A DNA stretch of 64,000 nt from an uncultured Fodinibius sp. (GCA_913056455.1 CAJXMJ010000006.1:1-64000); one strand, 5' to 3'; counted from the stretch's first letter, positions 24,056 through 33,375 are shown. Notes: generated by a model not told the origin, from the letters alone. Numbers and translations are program-made.

Positions 24056-24811
24056 TTAGCGATGTTCAGGATTGGGGTGATCAAACCGGCAGCCTGCTTC
24101 CCATTCCGAACGCTGGTTGCCATGCGCGGGCAGGCCACCCGCCTGATCGAGCATGTGGGCCATGTGCATCAAGTTCCAGGTCATAAAGGTGGTATTGCGC
24201 TGGGTGAATTCGTTATCAAAGCCCACGGGACCGTCTTCTGTTTCGTCGCCGTAGCTGGGTCCGGGACCAGCTTCGCCAATCCAGCCGGCATCGGCTTGCG
24301 GAGGAATAACGTAGCCCAGGTGCTGCAGGCCGTAGAGGATGCTCATTGAGCAGTGCTTAATGCCGTCTTCATTGCCGGTGATGAGGCATCCGCCCACGCG
24401 TCCATAGTAGGCATACTGGCCTTTATCATTGAGGTTGCCGGAATAGCCATACAGCCGTTCAATAACTTTGGTGGCCACCGAAGACTTTTCGCCCAGCCAG
24501 ATCGGAGATCCGATGACTAAAATATTGGCATCCATCACCTTTTGCTGGATTTCAGGCCAGTCGTCTTCCTCGAACCCGTGTTCGGTCATATCCGGATAGA
24601 CGCCTGGGGCGATATTGTAATCTACGGGACGGATGACTTCGGTGGAGACATTATTCTTTTCAAAAATGGATTGCGATACCTCGATGAGCGTCTCGGTATG
24701 CGAATCGCTGGGATTCGGTTTGAGCGTACAGTTTAGAAAAAGGGCACTCAAATTGGAAAAATCCGTTTCGTTATCGTCGCAAAGTTGCTCTTGTTTTTCT
24801 GATAAGGCCAT
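24056..24811 (-). CDS. flavodoxin-fold NAD(P)H-dependent FMN reductase family protein
   Basis: The 251-residue protein has a flavodoxin-like core: SALFLNCTLKP near residue 23, the FMN-contact loop ILVIGSPIWLGEKSS at about 95-110, and YYGRVGGCLITGNEDG. It probably reduces quinones or other acceptors through bound FMN. It lies upstream of egtD in the same direction with a 43-base gap, so it may be in the thiol-stress transcription unit. Substrate is unknown. Confidence 0.85.
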   Translation of the reverse strand: MALSEKQEQLCDDNETDFSNLSALFLNCTLKPNPSDSHTETLIEVSQSIFEKNNVSTEVIRPVDYNIAPGVYPDMTEHGFEEDDWPEIQQKVMDANILVIGSPIWLGEKSSVATKVIERLYGYSGNLNDKGQYAYYGRVGGCLITGNEDGIKHCSMSILYGLQHLGYVIPPQADAGWIGEAGPGPSYGDETEDGPVGFDNEFTQRNTTFMTWNLMHMAHMLDQAGGLPAHGNQRSEWEAGCRFDHPNPEHR

Positions 24812-24853
24812 GGTAATTCAGTGTTATTTAATAATGTGGTTTAATAGTGTCAG

Positions 24854-25315
24854 TTAATTCCCTGCAGCGGTTTGGGCAAACTTTTTGAGGGCGCCGCTTA
24901 CCTTTTGGAGTTCTTGGTCACATCCCTTTATACCATGTCGCTTTTTTAGGTAATCTGGAGAATTATATCCTACCTGGACCTGTCCATCTTGATCTTCCCA
25001 AATCAGCATTTTTTGTGGGAGATCAATAGCAACCTTGGGGGCGCATTGCATCAGTGGCGTACCGAGTTTTGGATTGCCAAAAATGAGTACTGTTGTCGCG
25101 GGTAGCTCCATACCGACTGAGGCTGCTCCCTTCTGATGATCGACTTTTCTGAAGATGGTAAGTCCGTTTTCTGTCAACGCACTTTCTAGTCGGTTGGTAG
25201 TCTTTTCGACAGAGTAATTACTTTCCAGCGTAACCATACCATCTTGGGCTATGCTTTCGCTGATAAACAACCCTGTTAAGAGTAGAAATGTTAAAAATGA
25301 AGTGATTTTCTTCAT
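24854..25315 (-). CDS. secreted DUF302 family protein
   Basis: A signal peptide (FLTFLLLTGLFISESIAQ) precedes a DUF302 domain. The domain reads LESNYSVEKTTNRLESALTENGLTIFRKVDH, then TVLIFGNPKLGTPLMQCAP and LPQKMLIWEDQDGQV. DUF302 proteins are periplasmic and often sit near oxidative-stress or sulfur genes, but no reaction is assigned. It is in line with the flavodoxin and EgtD genes. Confidence 0.9.
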   Translation of the reverse strand: MKKITSFLTFLLLTGLFISESIAQDGMVTLESNYSVEKTTNRLESALTENGLTIFRKVDHQKGAASVGMELPATTVLIFGNPKLGTPLMQCAPKVAIDLPQKMLIWEDQDGQVQVGYNSPDYLKKRHGIKGCDQELQKVSGALKKFAQTAAGN

Positions 25316-25333
25316 GATAGCTTGGCTCTTGAA

Positions 25334-25894
25334 TTAATATTTATATCCTTGCATTTCTTCTTCACTAGTCTCTACGCCGAGTCCCAAGACCATGCGATTT
25401 ACAAAGTTGAAATAACTGATTACCAAAACAGCATCAAGAATAGCTCGGTCTGAGAGGCCAGTATTTTTAAGAGGCTTGATATACTTGTCTTCGTCCATCC
25501 TATCAGGATCTTTGGTTAACACCTTGGCCAACTGGCAAAGCCGTTTATCTACATTGTCCAGATCCAGTTTGTTGTAATCTTTGCGGAGTTTCTCTACGCG
25601 CTCACGATCTTTCCAGTAATGATTAAGGGCCTGGCCGTGATGCTGTTGACAATATTCACAATCATTTGCAGCCGAAACGACCACCGCCATCATCTCACGC
25701 TGGGCCCTGCTCAGTGGTGATTGGCTAAACATGACCGACATATATAGATCCATGTGTGCCGTTATGGTCTCCGGGTTTAGACTCTGGATTTTATGAACCT
25801 GTGCCAGTTTGCCCCGCTTCTTTTTAAGATTCTCATAAATTTCTTTGAGTGTTCCCGTTGCATCCTCTGGTTCGATGATATCGATAAATGCCAT
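25334..25894 (-). CDS. peroxidase-related AhpD-like (carboxymuconolactone decarboxylase family) protein
   Basis: The 186-residue helical protein has the redox motif CEYCQQHH (Cys79, Cys82, His86) preceded by SRAQREMMAVVVSAAND, the uncharacterised peroxidase-related subgroup. It is the first gene of the minus-strand run through DUF302, flavodoxin, EgtD and EanB. The upstream gap contains sequence motifs also found in front of the AraC/oxidoreductase pair at 33.3 kb, suggesting shared control. Confidence 0.88.
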   Translation of the reverse strand: MAFIDIIEPEDATGTLKEIYENLKKKRGKLAQVHKIQSLNPETITAHMDLYMSVMFSQSPLSRAQREMMAVVVSAANDCEYCQQHHGQALNHYWKDRERVEKLRKDYNKLDLDNVDKRLCQLAKVLTKDPDRMDEDKYIKPLKNTGLSDRAILDAVLVISYFNFVNRMVLGLGVETSEEEMQGYKY

Positions 25895-25962
25895 TTGTAG
25901 TATTTTTTATAGTAAGATCGACAGAATTCTCCATCCATATTCAAGATGTACTATAAGTAAGC

Positions 25963-26025
25963 GTTCTTACGAAGATTGTAAAAACTGTATCCAATCTTTG
26001 ATATATGGTATTTCGTAAGATTATT
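25963..26025. promoter_or_regulatory. CTTACGA/TCGTAAG motifs shared with the 33.3-kb intergenic region
   Basis: GTTCTTACGAAGATTGTA at 25963-25980 and TTTCGTAAGATTATT at 26011-26025 lie between the divergent AhpD-like and histidine-kinase genes. Close copies of both, in the same order, sit at 33339-33375 between the AraC gene and the disulfide reductase gene. This looks like an operator of one shared regulator, possibly the AraC protein. Confidence 0.5.
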
Positions 26026-26075
26026 AGTGGGTTATTAGTCAGTGTATCTAAAAAGTAACAGATGGGGTATAGTTA

Positions 26076-27440
26076 ATGGATGAAGATCAGCTAAAAGAGA
26101 ATCGCTTTTATTTGAGCCGCAAGCTTATTGTAGTGGTGGGTATATTTATTGTGGCCGCTAGTGGACTGACGGTGCTCACTAATTTTTCTATCAATATCAT
26201 TGCGGCAGCCGGGAATTATTCAACCTTACTTTCACAATGGAACCGTCTTCACTACCAGTCTGCTATGTATGTAGAGCGATTGGCTCGAACTGGTAATCCG
26301 GAGCATTTCAAATCTTACCAAGAGATACAGACTCAAAAGGATTCGCTTCAACGTACCGTGGATGAGCTTTTTTCGGCTGATCCTGATGTGGCAGGAATAT
26401 TTCAGACTTTTGATAATGAGCAAATAAAACCCAACGAAATTAGTGGGTTGATTACTGTCTTTGATTATTTTCACTCGTCGGATCAAGTCAGTGAGCTAAA
26501 CCGGCAATGGAAAACCCTCAAAGAAGTAGAGAATCGGCAGCATGCATTGGTTAAAGAGTGGTACAGAAATCTCCCAAACAAGGATATAAAAGAGAATCGT
26601 ATCCCAAAAAAGATGGAAAACTATAATGCGTTGCATGAGCAATGGACGCAGCGCAGCAAAACACTGATGGCTTCCGTCGGTGATGCGTCGGGGGTGATCA
26701 AACAGTTTGGGCTCTGGATAAGCGTTATTCTGGGCATTTTATTGGTATTGATTGGGATCGTGTTTACAGTTCGCGCGAATAAAAGTATCGGCCGGTGGGA
26801 GGAAGCCTTACATGAAAAAGATGTACTACTAGCTGAAATCCACCATCGCGTTAAAAATAATATGGCCGTTATTTCGGGGATGCTGGAGCTTGAAAGTATG
26901 AATGGGGGCAATGCAGATCGGGCATTGCGGGAAAGCCGCGATCGCATCAAGTCCATGTCGATGATTCATGAAAAGTTGTATCAGTCTAAGTCGTTTTCAG
27001 ACATTAATCTGGCTGACTATTTAGACGAGCTTACAGATTATATTTGCAGCACATATATCGGGCATCAAAACGAGATTACTGTCGAGACAAATTTTGATCC
27101 TGTGCAGCTAAATATTAATCAGGCCGTGCCGGTGGGACTTATCATCAACGAAATAATGGCTAATGCCATAGAGCACGGCTTTAAAAAAAAGAGTACAGGT
27201 ACCATTACCATTGCAGTCCATGAAATAGAAGACAAGGTACAAATCCAGATAAGTGACGATGGGGATGGGTTACCTGAAGATGTGGACTTTACCAGTTCGG
27301 ATAGTACGGGATCTGCTATCGTAGGTGCCTTAATCCAACAAATAAATGGCGATTTGACGGTAGAAAATGACGGAGGGCTGAAGGTGAAAATCATTTTTCA
27401 AAAATCGGATGCCTCTGGGTCGAGTAATGCCTTATTCTAA
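26076..27440 (+). CDS. membrane sensor histidine kinase (HisKA_2 type)
   Basis: The 454-residue protein has membrane helices at about 13-35 and 213-233 enclosing a periplasmic sensor of about 180 residues. A HisKA_2 box EIHHRVKNNMAVISGMLELES follows with phospho-acceptor His near residue 256. The ATPase domain is VGLIINEIMANAIEHGF, then ISDDGDGLPEDVD. No response regulator lies next to it; a short membrane protein follows. The periplasmic domain is helical and gives no ligand clue. Confidence 0.9.
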   Translation: MDEDQLKENRFYLSRKLIVVVGIFIVAASGLTVLTNFSINIIAAAGNYSTLLSQWNRLHYQSAMYVERLARTGNPEHFKSYQEIQTQKDSLQRTVDELFSADPDVAGIFQTFDNEQIKPNEISGLITVFDYFHSSDQVSELNRQWKTLKEVENRQHALVKEWYRNLPNKDIKENRIPKKMENYNALHEQWTQRSKTLMASVGDASGVIKQFGLWISVILGILLVLIGIVFTVRANKSIGRWEEALHEKDVLLAEIHHRVKNNMAVISGMLELESMNGGNADRALRESRDRIKSMSMIHEKLYQSKSFSDINLADYLDELTDYICSTYIGHQNEITVETNFDPVQLNINQAVPVGLIINEIMANAIEHGFKKKSTGTITIAVHEIEDKVQIQISDDGDGLPEDVDFTSSDSTGSAIVGALIQQINGDLTVENDGGLKVKIIFQKSDASGSSNALF

Positions 27441-27458
27441 CGTTATCTAAAACAGGCT

Positions 27459-27950
27459 ATGGTTATGAGGAATAGAATAAAGCGAATGTTTAACATCGCC
27501 TTAACGGGCTTTATGGCGAGCTTAGTTATGTTTTTGTTCATTTATATAGGAACCGATGTCACGGGCATTGCGCCATTTAATGTGGCGCCATCGCAGGCGT
27601 TTCTGTATAATCTCGGAGTAGAACAATCGGGGTATGCCCTACTGCTCCATTTTGCCTATGGTATTTTATGGTCCTACGTCTTGGTGTATACCTTTGATGA
27701 TAACCTTTCAATTATGAAGGCTATTATGTTAGCCATGGTACTCTGGTTGTTCATGATGTTTGTGTACAGCCCGTTAATAGGCTGGGGCGTGTTTGGATTC
27801 GGATACGCCCATCACCTACCATCGAATCATCCTCTTTATTTGGAAGGAGCGCTTTCATATATCTTGATAACATTATCTGTTCACCTAGTATACGGATGGG
27901 TGCTGGGATATATAAGTGGTCGGTGGCTTGGAAGGGGATATTCTCGGTAA
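27459..27950 (+). CDS. membrane protein of unknown function (163 aa)
   Basis: Four hydrophobic segments lie at about 14-32, 60-78, 85-104 and 132-155. The pattern HFAYGILWSYVLVYTF and the glycine-rich loop LIGWGVFGFGYAHHLP recall small membrane proteins of the DUF6789-like group. The start is 19 bases after the kinase gene, so they are co-transcribed. No function is evident. Confidence 0.75.
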   Translation: MVMRNRIKRMFNIALTGFMASLVMFLFIYIGTDVTGIAPFNVAPSQAFLYNLGVEQSGYALLLHFAYGILWSYVLVYTFDDNLSIMKAIMLAMVLWLFMMFVYSPLIGWGVFGFGYAHHLPSNHPLYLEGALSYILITLSVHLVYGWVLGYISGRWLGRGYSR

Positions 27951-27972
27951 AGTTTACTCTCTTATACGGTCG

Positions 27973-28215
27973 TTAGTTTCCATTTTCAATCGCTCGAAGA
28001 GCTTCGAGCAGGGCTTGGTACTCTTCGCGACAACTGCCACATTTGTCAAGGTGATCCTTGACCAACGGTTTAGCTTCTGCTGGTGATTTGCCCGCAAGTT
28101 CCAGTTCGGCAAACTCATGGAGCTCATCAAAACACTCATCGCAACCTATTTCATGGTCGGCCGCCATTTGCGCCGATTTAATCAGGCTTTTTAATATGTC
28201 GGGTGTCAATTCCAT
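27973..28215 (-). CDS. zinc-finger anti-sigma-like protein
   Basis: The 80-residue protein has a Cys/His pattern typical of anti-sigma zinc domains: HEIGCDECFDELHEFAELE, HLDKCGSCREEYQALL. It has no membrane helix. It lies 58 bases downstream of a sigma-70 family gene in the same direction, so it probably binds that sigma factor. Confidence 0.8.
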   Translation of the reverse strand: MELTPDILKSLIKSAQMAADHEIGCDECFDELHEFAELELAGKSPAEAKPLVKDHLDKCGSCREEYQALLEALRAIENGN

Positions 28216-28273
28216 CTATGATTAGTGATAAATTCTTTATTTATAGCTACTGATGAGGTTAACTCCATAGTTC

Positions 28274-28927
28274 TTACAGTTTATTCAGCATCTCATCGGG
28301 ATCGATCCCTTCAATCTCTAACTTGTTCTTAATCTTAAGCCGTGCATCGTGAACCAATTTGTAGAGCGCATTCCGATTGGTATCCATTTGCTTAACAACG
28401 ACCGGAACGGGCAGTCCCTGAATCATGAGAGCATTAATGGCTTGTTTTTGCTTATCGGTGAGTTCTTCGTTGATGATGGTCATCACCTTATCGACTAAAT
28501 CCGATTCGTGTAATGAACGGTCGGGGCTGATTTCATTGCCGGCCACTGTAAGGGAAAAGACTTCACGGCTGTCATCATCCGGCTTCAAATCTTCGATGGA
28601 GATATCATCATAACGCTTGAGCCGGAGTTCGGTAAGTCCTTCGCGAACGGCAATCTTCATGGCCCAGGTCAGGAGCTTGCTTTCGCCACGGAAGGAATCG
28701 ATATTGTCCAGCACTTTCAACAAAGCATCTTGGGCAACATCCTCAACAAACTGGTCGAGTTCGCGGTCAACATATTTATGCAGGGCCGGTTTAAGTCCCC
28801 GAATTAACTGCTGGCGAAGCAGCTTTACCGCACGCTCATCTACTGGCGGTTTGAGCGCCTCGATCCATTCTTCGTTTGTCTCGTAAGAAGCTTTCTCCTT
28901 ACGACGTCTTTTAAACCAGTTAAGCAT
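28274..28927 (-). CDS. sigma-70 family RNA polymerase sigma factor
   Basis: I chose the ATG at 28927 (MLNWFKRRRKEKAS) because a longer frame would run into the divergent DUF3179 gene. The 217-residue protein has a region-2-like segment (VEDVAQDALLKVLDNIDSF, KLLTWAMKIAVREGLTEL) and a region-4-like segment (LTDKQKQAINALMIQGLPVPVVVKQM, then NRNALYKLVHDARLKIKNKL). The acidic middle (DISIEDLKPDDDSREV) is a normal ECF linker. Its partner is the downstream zinc protein. Confidence 0.88.
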   Translation of the reverse strand: MLNWFKRRRKEKASYETNEEWIEALKPPVDERAVKLLRQQLIRGLKPALHKYVDRELDQFVEDVAQDALLKVLDNIDSFRGESKLLTWAMKIAVREGLTELRLKRYDDISIEDLKPDDDSREVFSLTVAGNEISPDRSLHESDLVDKVMTIINEELTDKQKQAINALMIQGLPVPVVVKQMDTNRNALYKLVHDARLKIKNKLEIEGIDPDEMLNKL

Positions 28928-28970
28928 ATAAAATTGCTGACTAAGATTAAGCCCGTAAATAATAAGAGCT

Positions 28971-30089
28971 ATGCTTTCATTCAACCCCGTTTGGCTAAGT
29001 TATATAATAATCCTGTGGTTTGGAATTGCATTCGTAAATGAGACGAATGCCCAAAAATTGCAGGGATGGGAAACCAATACCGAGAAGTCACTAATCAACC
29101 TTGATGAACTTAAACAAGGAGGCCCGCCTAAAGATGGTATTCCTTCTATTGATGATCCGAAATTTGTATCCATTTCGGATGCAGCTTCGTGGATATCAGC
29201 ACAAGAACCGGTAATTTCAATTGAGTACGAGGACAAAGCTCGTGCTTATCCTTTGCAAATTTTAATATGGCACGAGATAGTAAATGAGAACATTAGTGGT
29301 GATCCGCTGCTGGTTACTTTTTGCCCGCTCTGCTATTCGGCACTAGTGTTTGATCGAACAGTAGATGGAGAGGTTTTGGAGTTTGGGGTTTCTGGCTTTC
29401 TGCGCCATTCCGATCTGGTGATGTTCGACCGCAAGACCGAGACGTTATGGCAACAGTTTACCGGCAAGGCTATTGTCGGTGATTATATGGGGACGACCTT
29501 GAATCAGATACCAAGTCAAATTATCTCGTTTACCCAATTCCGAGAAAACTATCCCGATGGGAAAGTGTTATCTCGTGACACCGGATATGACCGAAACTAT
29601 GGAGCCAATCCATACACAGGATACGACGATATTAACAATACGCCCTTATTTGGGGCGGGCAATGACGACGGGCGCCTGCCACCCATGGAGAAAGTAATAG
29701 GCGTAAAGATGGATGAACAGCAAAAAGCGTATCCCTATTATATTACTCGAAAAGAGCACGTAATTAATGATAAGATTGCTAATACTCCGGTGCTTATTAT
29801 TCATACAGATGGGGCGACCTCAGCTCTGGATGCGAGTAACATTGCGGAATCCAAAGAATCGGGATCGACCGGCGTTTTTAAGCGCATGATCGAAGGTAAA
29901 GAATTATCGTTTGCAGTGAAGGATGGCAATATTGTAGATAAGCAAACAGGTTCGATATGGACCGTAACGGGTCAGGCTATAAAAGGACCACATAAAGGTA
30001 AGCAGTTGGAGGCTGTTACCTTTGGGGACTATTTTGCCTTTGCCTGGCTGGTCTTTTGGCCGGAAACAGAAATTTATAGTAATAACTAA
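28971..30089 (+). CDS. exported DUF3179 domain protein
   Basis: A signal peptide (LSYIIILWFGIAFVNETNAQ) opens the 372-residue protein. The DUF3179 core is visible as VISIEYEDKARAYPLQILIWHEIVN, LVTFCPLCYSALVFDR, FGVSGFLRHSDLVMFDR and ETLWQQFTGKAIVGDYMG. The CPLC pair (about residues 117-120) is invariant in the family. Function is unknown; it is found in marine bacteria and archaea. The following hydrolase starts 17 bases after its stop. Confidence 0.92.
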   Translation: MLSFNPVWLSYIIILWFGIAFVNETNAQKLQGWETNTEKSLINLDELKQGGPPKDGIPSIDDPKFVSISDAASWISAQEPVISIEYEDKARAYPLQILIWHEIVNENISGDPLLVTFCPLCYSALVFDRTVDGEVLEFGVSGFLRHSDLVMFDRKTETLWQQFTGKAIVGDYMGTTLNQIPSQIISFTQFRENYPDGKVLSRDTGYDRNYGANPYTGYDDINNTPLFGAGNDDGRLPPMEKVIGVKMDEQQKAYPYYITRKEHVINDKIANTPVLIIHTDGATSALDASNIAESKESGSTGVFKRMIEGKELSFAVKDGNIVDKQTGSIWTVTGQAIKGPHKGKQLEAVTFGDYFAFAWLVFWPETEIYSNN

Positions 30090-30105
30090 TACACAATTAT
30101 TATTT

Positions 30106-30864
30106 ATGAACAGTAAGAAAATCGAATTTCCTGGAAGTCAGGGAGTAAAACTATCAGCGCGCATTGATGAGCCGGATAACGGAATAACAAAAGGAGCCGT
30201 TCTTTTTGCACACTGTTTTACCTGCAGTAAAAACCTGCGGGCCGTGGGACATATCAGTCGAACATTAACAGAGCACGGGATGGGGGTTTTTCGCTTTGAT
30301 TTCACCGGCCTGGGCGAAAGTGAAGGCGACTTCGCCGACACCAATTTTTCATCCAATATTGATGACCTGCAAGCTGCGGCCAAATATATGGAGCAGGAGT
30401 GGGCAGCACCTCGCATGTTGATTGGTCACTCGTTAGGAGGAGCCGCAGTCCTTCAAGCAACCCATCATATTTCCTCGGCTGAAGCTGTAGCGACGATTGG
30501 CGCTCCATGTAATCCGGAGCATGTCACGCATCACCTGATGGATAAAATGGATGAGATTGAGCAAAAGGGGGAGGCCCGTGTTAAACTGGCCGGACGTGTA
30601 TTTACGATTAAAAAACAGTTCCTGGATGATCTCAAAGAGCAAGCGATGAACGATGTAATTGAAAACCTCGACCAGCCACTGCTCATTTTTCATTCACCCA
30701 TTGATCAAACGGTGGGAATTGATAACGCTGCCCATATCTATAAGCTGGCCAAACACCCCAAAAGCTTTATTTCATTGGATGATGCTGACCATCTTCTTAC
30801 CAATGAAGATGATGCCCAATATGTCGGCTCAGTTACAGCTGCTTGGGTGGATCGATATTTATGA
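30106..30864 (+). CDS. alpha/beta hydrolase
   Basis: I chose the ATG at 30106 (MNSKKIEFPG) because a longer frame overlaps the DUF3179 gene. The 252-residue protein has ALFAHCFTCSKNL-type oxyanion residues (VLFAHCFTCSKN), FRFDFTGLGESEG, and the nucleophile elbow IGHSLGGAAVL. The acid PLLIFHSPIDQTV and His in DDADHLL complete a canonical serine triad. This matches the OsmC-associated hydrolases, which are often fused or adjacent to OsmC; none is present here. Confidence 0.9.
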   Translation: MNSKKIEFPGSQGVKLSARIDEPDNGITKGAVLFAHCFTCSKNLRAVGHISRTLTEHGMGVFRFDFTGLGESEGDFADTNFSSNIDDLQAAAKYMEQEWAAPRMLIGHSLGGAAVLQATHHISSAEAVATIGAPCNPEHVTHHLMDKMDEIEQKGEARVKLAGRVFTIKKQFLDDLKEQAMNDVIENLDQPLLIFHSPIDQTVGIDNAAHIYKLAKHPKSFISLDDADHLLTNEDDAQYVGSVTAAWVDRYL

Positions 30865-30894
30865 TTTAGAAAATAACTTTTAAATAAATTCCTG

Positions 30895-31656
30895 ATGATT
30901 CCTGTATTAAGTGGTTTAGGCTATCGATTAGCGCGTTTCCTTACTCAGCCAGACGAAGAACAGGAATCTGTAGCTACTTGTTCCAGAGAAGCCTTGGAGA
31001 AGACTTTGCAACCGGGAGATGTGTTGCTAATTGAGGGCAGTAGTCGAATTAGCATGGCCATCAAATATATCACGCAATCAACGTGGTCGCATGCTGCCAT
31101 TTTTATAGGAAAAGTTGAATCAGAAGACAGGAATTCCGGCAGCGAGCCGTTGCTTATCGAAGCGGATGTTAAGGAGGGTGTTCGTACGGTACCGCTTAGC
31201 AGGTATTGCCAAAACCATACCCGCATTTGTCGTCCTTTGGGGCTAGCACCCCAAGAGATGAAGCAGGTAATAGATTTCATGAAGGAGCGGCTTGGCTACA
31301 AATATGATTTGAAGAATATTTTTGACTTGGCTCGCTATTTAATCCAAACGCCACCGGTGCCGCAAAAATATCGTCGGCGGCTGTTGGCGTTGGGCAGCGG
31401 GGATCCTACAAAGGCCATTTGTTCTTCATTGATTGCCCAGGCGTTTCAGTCAGTAAAGTATCCCATCCTGCCAAGTATTGATATTGATGAATCCAGTAGT
31501 AAGGCCGAAATAAGTACTCAAAAAGAAATTCTTTATATTCGTCACCACAGCTTGTTTGCCCCGCGTGATTTTGATGTGTCGCCCTATTTTGAAATTGTTA
31601 AGCCCACCCTGCAGAGTAAATTTGATTATCGGAAGCTACGATGGGCCAATAGGTGA
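30895..31656 (+). CDS. YiiX-like permuted papain-fold enzyme (NlpC/P60 superfamily)
   Basis: The 253-residue protein shows the permuted NlpC/P60 order: LQPGDVLLIEGSSRIS, WSHAAIFIG (His66), LLIEADVKEGV (Glu89), and KAICSSLIAQAF with the catalytic Cys near residue 178. YiiX-type enzymes hydrolyse amides or thioesters of lipids or peptides. There is no clear signal peptide. It is 30 bases after the hydrolase gene and co-directional. Confidence 0.85.
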   Translation: MIPVLSGLGYRLARFLTQPDEEQESVATCSREALEKTLQPGDVLLIEGSSRISMAIKYITQSTWSHAAIFIGKVESEDRNSGSEPLLIEADVKEGVRTVPLSRYCQNHTRICRPLGLAPQEMKQVIDFMKERLGYKYDLKNIFDLARYLIQTPPVPQKYRRRLLALGSGDPTKAICSSLIAQAFQSVKYPILPSIDIDESSSKAEISTQKEILYIRHHSLFAPRDFDVSPYFEIVKPTLQSKFDYRKLRWANR

Positions 31657-31662
31657 CACATT

Positions 31663-31872
31663 TTAGTAACAATCTTTTTCTTGCTGAATAGGTGGGCACG
31701 GATGGTCTCCATAAGAACAAAAAACACAGCAGTCTCCCTGTTTTGCTTTTAGGAGCTCACCACAACGGGGGCATTCCCAAAAATACTGGCACGAATCCTC
31801 CGGCATAGTTTTTTTGGTCTGTTTCCCACAATTAGGACAGGTTATTTTAGATGTGAGTGAAATCTCATTCAT
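31663..31872 (-). CDS. GDCCVxC domain small zinc-ribbon protein
   Basis: The 69-residue protein has CPNCGKQ, CPRCGELL and the signature GDCCVFCSYGDHPCPP, giving ten cysteines. The family is often found with mercuric-reductase-like or organomercurial genes, and here a disulfide oxidoreductase gene lies immediately upstream in the same direction. Metal binding is expected; function is unknown. Confidence 0.88.
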   Translation of the reverse strand: MNEISLTSKITCPNCGKQTKKTMPEDSCQYFWECPRCGELLKAKQGDCCVFCSYGDHPCPPIQQEKDCY

Positions 31873-31905
31873 AATGCATCATAGTGGTAAAATTTAAAGC
31901 TTCAT

Positions 31906-33276
31906 TTAATCCAAAGGTTCAAGATTCTCCAGCATTGTGGGGATAAGCTCTGAAACCGTCGGGTGGATATGAACCGCATCCCTGATGGTGGTGTATGGTT
32001 CATCGGCATACATCATATCAATAATAGAGTGGATAATTTCATCGCCTTCGATACCCAGGATAGCAGCGCCAAGTATTTTTTCGCTGTCGGCATCAACGAG
32101 GATTTTCATAAAGCCCTTGGTTTCTCCTTTCTCTTTGGCCCGGGCAATTCGACTCATTGGGCGCTTGCCAATCAGTACATTCCTGTCAGATTCCTTGGCC
32201 TGGGCTTCGGTCATTCCCACACGACCCAAGGCGGGATCAATATACAATCCATAACACATAATACGGTCGGACAGGCGGCGGGGATTATCATCAAATAGGT
32301 TGGCAGCTACAATTTCGAAATCATTGTATGCTGTGTGAGTAAAGGCCCCTTCGCCGTTACAGTCACCAAGGGCCCAAATGCCGTCTGCGGTGGTTTGCAA
32401 CTGATTATCAACCTGTATAAAGCCTTTTTCGTTTGTTTTAACGGCTGTGTGTTCAAGTCCCAAGTCATCGGTGTTGGGACGTCGACCAGCTGCCAGCAGC
32501 AGATGCGAACCTGTTACTTGGGGAGACCCTTCTTTACAATCCAAATTTACGACCACCTGTCCATTGTTATTGGATCCGCCTATACATTCGGCACCCAACC
32601 GAAAAGTAATGCCTTCGTCTTCTAAAATCTCTTGGATAGCATTTGATACATCCTCGTCCTCCTTCGGAATCAGGCGATCAGCCATTTCAACAATGGTAAC
32701 TTTGCTGCCAAACCGCCGATACATCTGTCCGAATTCCAAGCCGATGTAACTACCGCCAACAATGATCAAATGATCGGGCACTTGATCCAGCTCCATAATG
32801 CTGGAGTTGGTAAGATAATCGACCTCTTCAAACCCATCCGGGATAAACGCACGTCCGCCAACATTGATAAAAATTTTATCGGCGGTGAGCTTCTTATCTC
32901 CAACGGAGAGGATTTTTTCGTCCTCAAAGCGGGCATGTCCTTCGTACACCGTAAGGTTTTCGGTGCTTTTAAGCCAGTTTTCCACTCCTTCCGTCGACTC
33001 TTTCACAATAGCATCTTTTCGGGCTTTTACTTTCTCCATATCCACGGAGATTGATCCGTCGATCTCAACGCCGAAATCGTTCATCCGGTTGGCCATATGC
33101 GCCGCACGGGCGCTGGCTACCAATGCTTTGGTGGGCGTACATCCCGTGTTTACACAGGTTCCCCCAAATTTATCACGCTCAATAACTGCTGTATTTAGTC
33201 CCTCTTCGGCACAGCGGGCTGCAAGAGAAGGTCCTGCTTGTCCGGTCCCAATAACAATAGCGTCAAACTGTTCCAT
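31906..33276 (-). CDS. FAD-dependent pyridine nucleotide-disulfide oxidoreductase (mercuric reductase-like)
   Basis: The 456-residue protein has the FAD site IVIGTGQAGPSLAARCAEEG, the redox pair GGTCVNTGCTPTKA (Cys41, Cys46), and an NAD(P)H site IIVGGSYIGLEFGQMYRRFG. A late FAD motif is GIWALGDCNGEGAF, and the dimer interface ends HIHPTVSELIP. The Cys-Cys spacing is that of the disulfide-reductase family. The C-terminal vicinal cysteines of true MerA are absent, so the substrate is probably a small disulfide, perhaps bacillithiol disulfide. It is divergent from an AraC gene. Confidence 0.9.
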   Translation of the reverse strand: MEQFDAIVIGTGQAGPSLAARCAEEGLNTAVIERDKFGGTCVNTGCTPTKALVASARAAHMANRMNDFGVEIDGSISVDMEKVKARKDAIVKESTEGVENWLKSTENLTVYEGHARFEDEKILSVGDKKLTADKIFINVGGRAFIPDGFEEVDYLTNSSIMELDQVPDHLIIVGGSYIGLEFGQMYRRFGSKVTIVEMADRLIPKEDEDVSNAIQEILEDEGITFRLGAECIGGSNNNGQVVVNLDCKEGSPQVTGSHLLLAAGRRPNTDDLGLEHTAVKTNEKGFIQVDNQLQTTADGIWALGDCNGEGAFTHTAYNDFEIVAANLFDDNPRRLSDRIMCYGLYIDPALGRVGMTEAQAKESDRNVLIGKRPMSRIARAKEKGETKGFMKILVDADSEKILGAAILGIEGDEIIHSIIDMMYADEPYTTIRDAVHIHPTVSELIPTMLENLEPLD

Positions 33277-33338
33277 AGTTGTTGTAGTGGTCTGTTTATT
33301 TAATGGATTTCATTTCCATAGATGGGGCTTATTCCAAG

Positions 33339-33375
33339 ATTCTTACAATCTTGTATTACTTATCGTAAGAATATT
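33339..33375. promoter_or_regulatory. shared operator-like motifs between reductase and AraC genes
   Basis: ATTCTTACAATCTTGTA at 33339-33355 and TATCGTAAGAATATT at 33361-33375 form an inverted pair of TTCTTAC half-sites. They match the motifs at 25963-26025 in order and sequence. The location in the 152-base divergent gap suggests AraC autoregulation together with control of the reductase. Confidence 0.5.

Noticed and set aside
31906-33276. Mercuric reductase
   Set aside because: The C-terminal vicinal cysteines and metal-binding N-terminal domain of MerA are absent and no mer genes are near.
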